Shown: positions 5,367-6,740 of the stretch, one piece after another
Position numbering within the stretch: the first letter of the stretch is position 1
Layout of the letters: every line of letters begins with the position of its first letter
From: Clostridia bacterium
GTDB taxonomy: Bacteria > Bacillota > Clostridia > Oscillospirales > CAG-272
Direction of reading: 5' to 3'
Assembly: GCA_017520365.1 (NCBI GenBank)
Contig: JAFXFQ010000056.1
Location: 1-6,740 of the forward strand
DNA: 6,740 nt
Notes under the pieces: generated by a model
Databases searched by the model: none
What the model was told of the DNA's origin: nothing
The model's input: only the letters and a program-made list of their open reading frames with translations
Program-made: the position numbers and the translations under genes

Positions 5367-5735
5367 TCATTTTCTCTTCGATTTAAACAACAGTGCTGCG
5401 GCGAGGCCAAATACAAGTGCTGCACCGATGCCTGCGGCAGAGGCACAAAGTCCTCCCGAAAGGGCCCCGATGAGTCCATCTTTATCCACCGCCTCCCTTA
5501 CGCCTTTTGCAATTAAGTTTCCAAAACCTGTCAGCGGGACCGTCGCACCCGCTCCTGCAAAATCGGAAAAGCGCGAGTAAAGCCCGACGGCGCCCAAGGC
5601 CACGCCCGCAACCACGTACGTCACAAGAATCCTTGCAGGGGTCAGCTTTGTTCTATCTATGAGGACCTGAGCAATAGCGCAAAGCGCACCGCCTGTCAAA
5701 AACGCCTTAAGACAACCGACCAATAGCTCGCTCAT
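5367..5735 (-). CDS. spoVAE: Stage V sporulation protein AE (SpoVAE/SpoVAEB type)
   Basis: This small 122-residue membrane protein of the SpoVA complex acts at the forespore inner membrane, where SpoVA proteins move calcium dipicolinate into the spore and release it at germination (known of the family). Hydrophobic segments lie at about 4-26, 34-52 and 88-118, and the conserved DFAGAGATVPLTGFGN stretch is at 58-73. The start LLVGCLKAFLTGGALCAIAQ and the C-terminal GAALVFGLAAALLFK close with basic residues also match the SpoVAEB family, whose usual length is about 116-120. The ATG overlaps the spoVAD stop (ATGA), with GGAGG at 5743-5747 seven bases upstream, so the two are translationally coupled. 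No spoVAF or spoVAEA follows; the next gene is the transporter over 900 bases away, so this appears to end the operon, as in the short spoVAC-AD-AE arrangement of Clostridia. Confidence 0.95.
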   Translation of the reverse strand: MSELLVGCLKAFLTGGALCAIAQVLIDRTKLTPARILVTYVVAGVALGAVGLYSRFSDFAGAGATVPLTGFGNLIAKGVREAVDKDGLIGALSGGLCASAAGIGAALVFGLAAALLFKSKRK

Positions 5736-6740
5736 ATCCTTCCCTCCGCCCTTTTCCTACCCCGAGCATGCACAAGATGAGCTACTGCGGGTATGCTCTG
5801 TCCCTGATAAAGGCTCATGGTATTCATAAGAGCACCTGTGCCGACAAAAAGCAAGTCGGATAGCTCGCCACCTCTTATTTTGTCAAGAAAAAAAGAAGCG
5901 AGAACTGCCGCGCTGCACCCGCAGCCGCTGCCCCCGGAATGCTTGTCCTGCCTTTCCCTGTCGTATATCATAAGGCCGCAATCTGTAAGGATTCCGGACA
6001 CGTCCTTGCCCTGTGCTCTCATTATATCCTTCAATATCTCCACACCCTCATAGCCGAGATCGCCCGTAACTATAAGTGCCGGATCCTTACCGCCATCCTC
6101 AAAATACCGGATCAGGGTATCTGCCGCCGCAGGTGCCATGGCAGCCCCCATATTAGCAGGATCGGTTATGCCCGCATCAACTATTCTACCCGCTACCACC
6201 TCGGATATTTCGGGAATACAGATATCCCCCTCCGATGCTGCCCGAAGGGCATCGGAAAAATCAAAGCTTACCACAAAAGCCCCGGAGCCCGTCACCGTCC
6301 ACTGCGAGGTAGGCGCTCTCTGCCCCCCATACTCAAGAGGAGAACGGAATTGGCGCTCTGCCGTAGCATTATGGGACGAAGTGGCTGATGCACAGCGCAG
6401 ACCGTATGCCGATGCCAGAAGAGACGATATCAAAAGTCCCTCGGCAGCCGTAGAGCAGGCTCCATATAAACCAAGATACGGCGTTTTCAGCTCACATAAT
6501 CCGTAAGCCGAGCTTATGCACTGGTTGACAAGGTCTCCAGAAAGAACGATATCAATGTCATCATCCGTCATAAGCGCCTTTGAAAGCGCCGTGGATAAGG
6601 CAATCCTTAAAACAGCAGATTCCGCCCTCTCCCAGGTCTCCTCTCCGAAAAGATCATCTCCCTCCACCGCCGTATCAAAGCAGCCGCCCAAGGGGCCAAT
6701 AGCCTCCTCGTGCCCCACCACCGAGGCTGAGGCAATTATA
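5732..6740 (-). CDS. spoVAD: Stage V sporulation protein AD (dipicolinate-binding, thiolase fold), 5' partial
   Basis: This soluble SpoVA subunit has a thiolase/ketoacyl-synthase-III fold and binds dipicolinic acid (known for Bacillus SpoVAD). Numbering from the first complete codon (6739), 335 residues are visible. Recognisable stretches are IIASASVVG (1-9), GPLGG (15-19), SGDLVNQ (67-73), LYGACST (91-97), SSHNATAERQF (121-131), YGGQRAPTSQWTVTG (137-151), GGSGCGC (269-275), GTGALM (300-305) and QGQSIPAVAH (312-321). The GTG at 6719-6721 is an internal Val, not the start, because the reading frame and the conserved IIASAS stretch continue to the window edge. Against the 338 residues of the Bacillus protein, only about 10-15 N-terminal residues should be missing. 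It overlaps spoVAE by 4 bases, and spoVAC is expected just outside the window. Sporulation-specific expression is expected, but its promoter is not here. Confidence 0.95.
   Translation of the reverse strand, partial: IIASASVVGHEEAIGPLGGCFDTAVEGDDLFGEETWERAESAVLRIALSTALSKALMTDDDIDIVLSGDLVNQCISSAYGLCELKTPYLGLYGACSTAAEGLLISSLLASAYGLRCASATSSHNATAERQFRSPLEYGGQRAPTSQWTVTGSGAFVVSFDFSDALRAASEGDICIPEISEVVAGRIVDAGITDPANMGAAMAPAAADTLIRYFEDGGKDPALIVTGDLGYEGVEILKDIMRAQGKDVSGILTDCGLMIYDRERQDKHSGGSGCGCSAAVLASFFLDKIRGGELSDLLFVGTGALMNTMSLYQGQSIPAVAHLVHARGRKRAEGRI

Noticed and set aside
5157..5516. Plus-strand frames from 5157 and 5161 crossing the palindromes
   Set aside because: The longer one runs into spoVAE antisense; both are translations of hairpin sequence without protein-like features.
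5939..6506. Overlapping plus-strand frames opposite spoVAD
   Set aside because: Antisense shadows of a conserved gene.

Overview
All four genes lie on the minus strand. The window suggests an endospore-forming, low-to-moderate GC Gram-positive of the class Clostridia. The evidence is the sporulation genes spoVAD and spoVAE, strong AGGAGG-type ribosome binding sites, a sigma-A-like promoter and AT-rich intergenic DNA. I cannot place it below class from sequence alone.

Right part (5367-6740): the 3' end of a spoVA operon. spoVAD runs off the right edge, so its N-terminus is missing. It overlaps spoVAE by 4 bases. Their products belong to the machinery that moves dipicolinic acid into the developing spore.

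Middle (4397-5366): about 970 bases with no credible gene. On the spoVAE side is a 300-base stretch crowded with palindromes and loosely bounded by inverted repeats (5043-5341). Further left are an AT-rich stretch and a perfect 14-base direct repeat with 40-base periodicity. Next comes a good sigma-A promoter (-35 TTGACA, 17-base spacer, extended -10 TATCAT) reading left. It has a 10-base palindrome over the predicted transcription start and a 140-base leader with several hairpins.

Left part (1-4396): a carbohydrate-type ABC importer operon in the order solute-binding protein, MalF-type permease, MalG-type permease (cut by the left edge). The binding protein is very large (1084 residues). It has a cleavable signal peptide without a lipobox cysteine, two probable carbohydrate-binding beta-sandwich modules, a helical region that seems to interrupt the second module, an aromatic amphipathic helix, a family-1 solute-binding fold, and a C-terminal tail with repeated Asp-Trp motifs. 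A strong intercistronic hairpin separates it from the permease genes, which overlap each other by 4 bases. The likely job is capture and import of an oligosaccharide whose identity the sequence does not reveal. No ATPase, regulator or glycosidase is visible.

No new defence, mobile or RNA system is demonstrated. The most interesting points are the architecture and anchoring of the binding protein and the palindrome-dense intergenic element.
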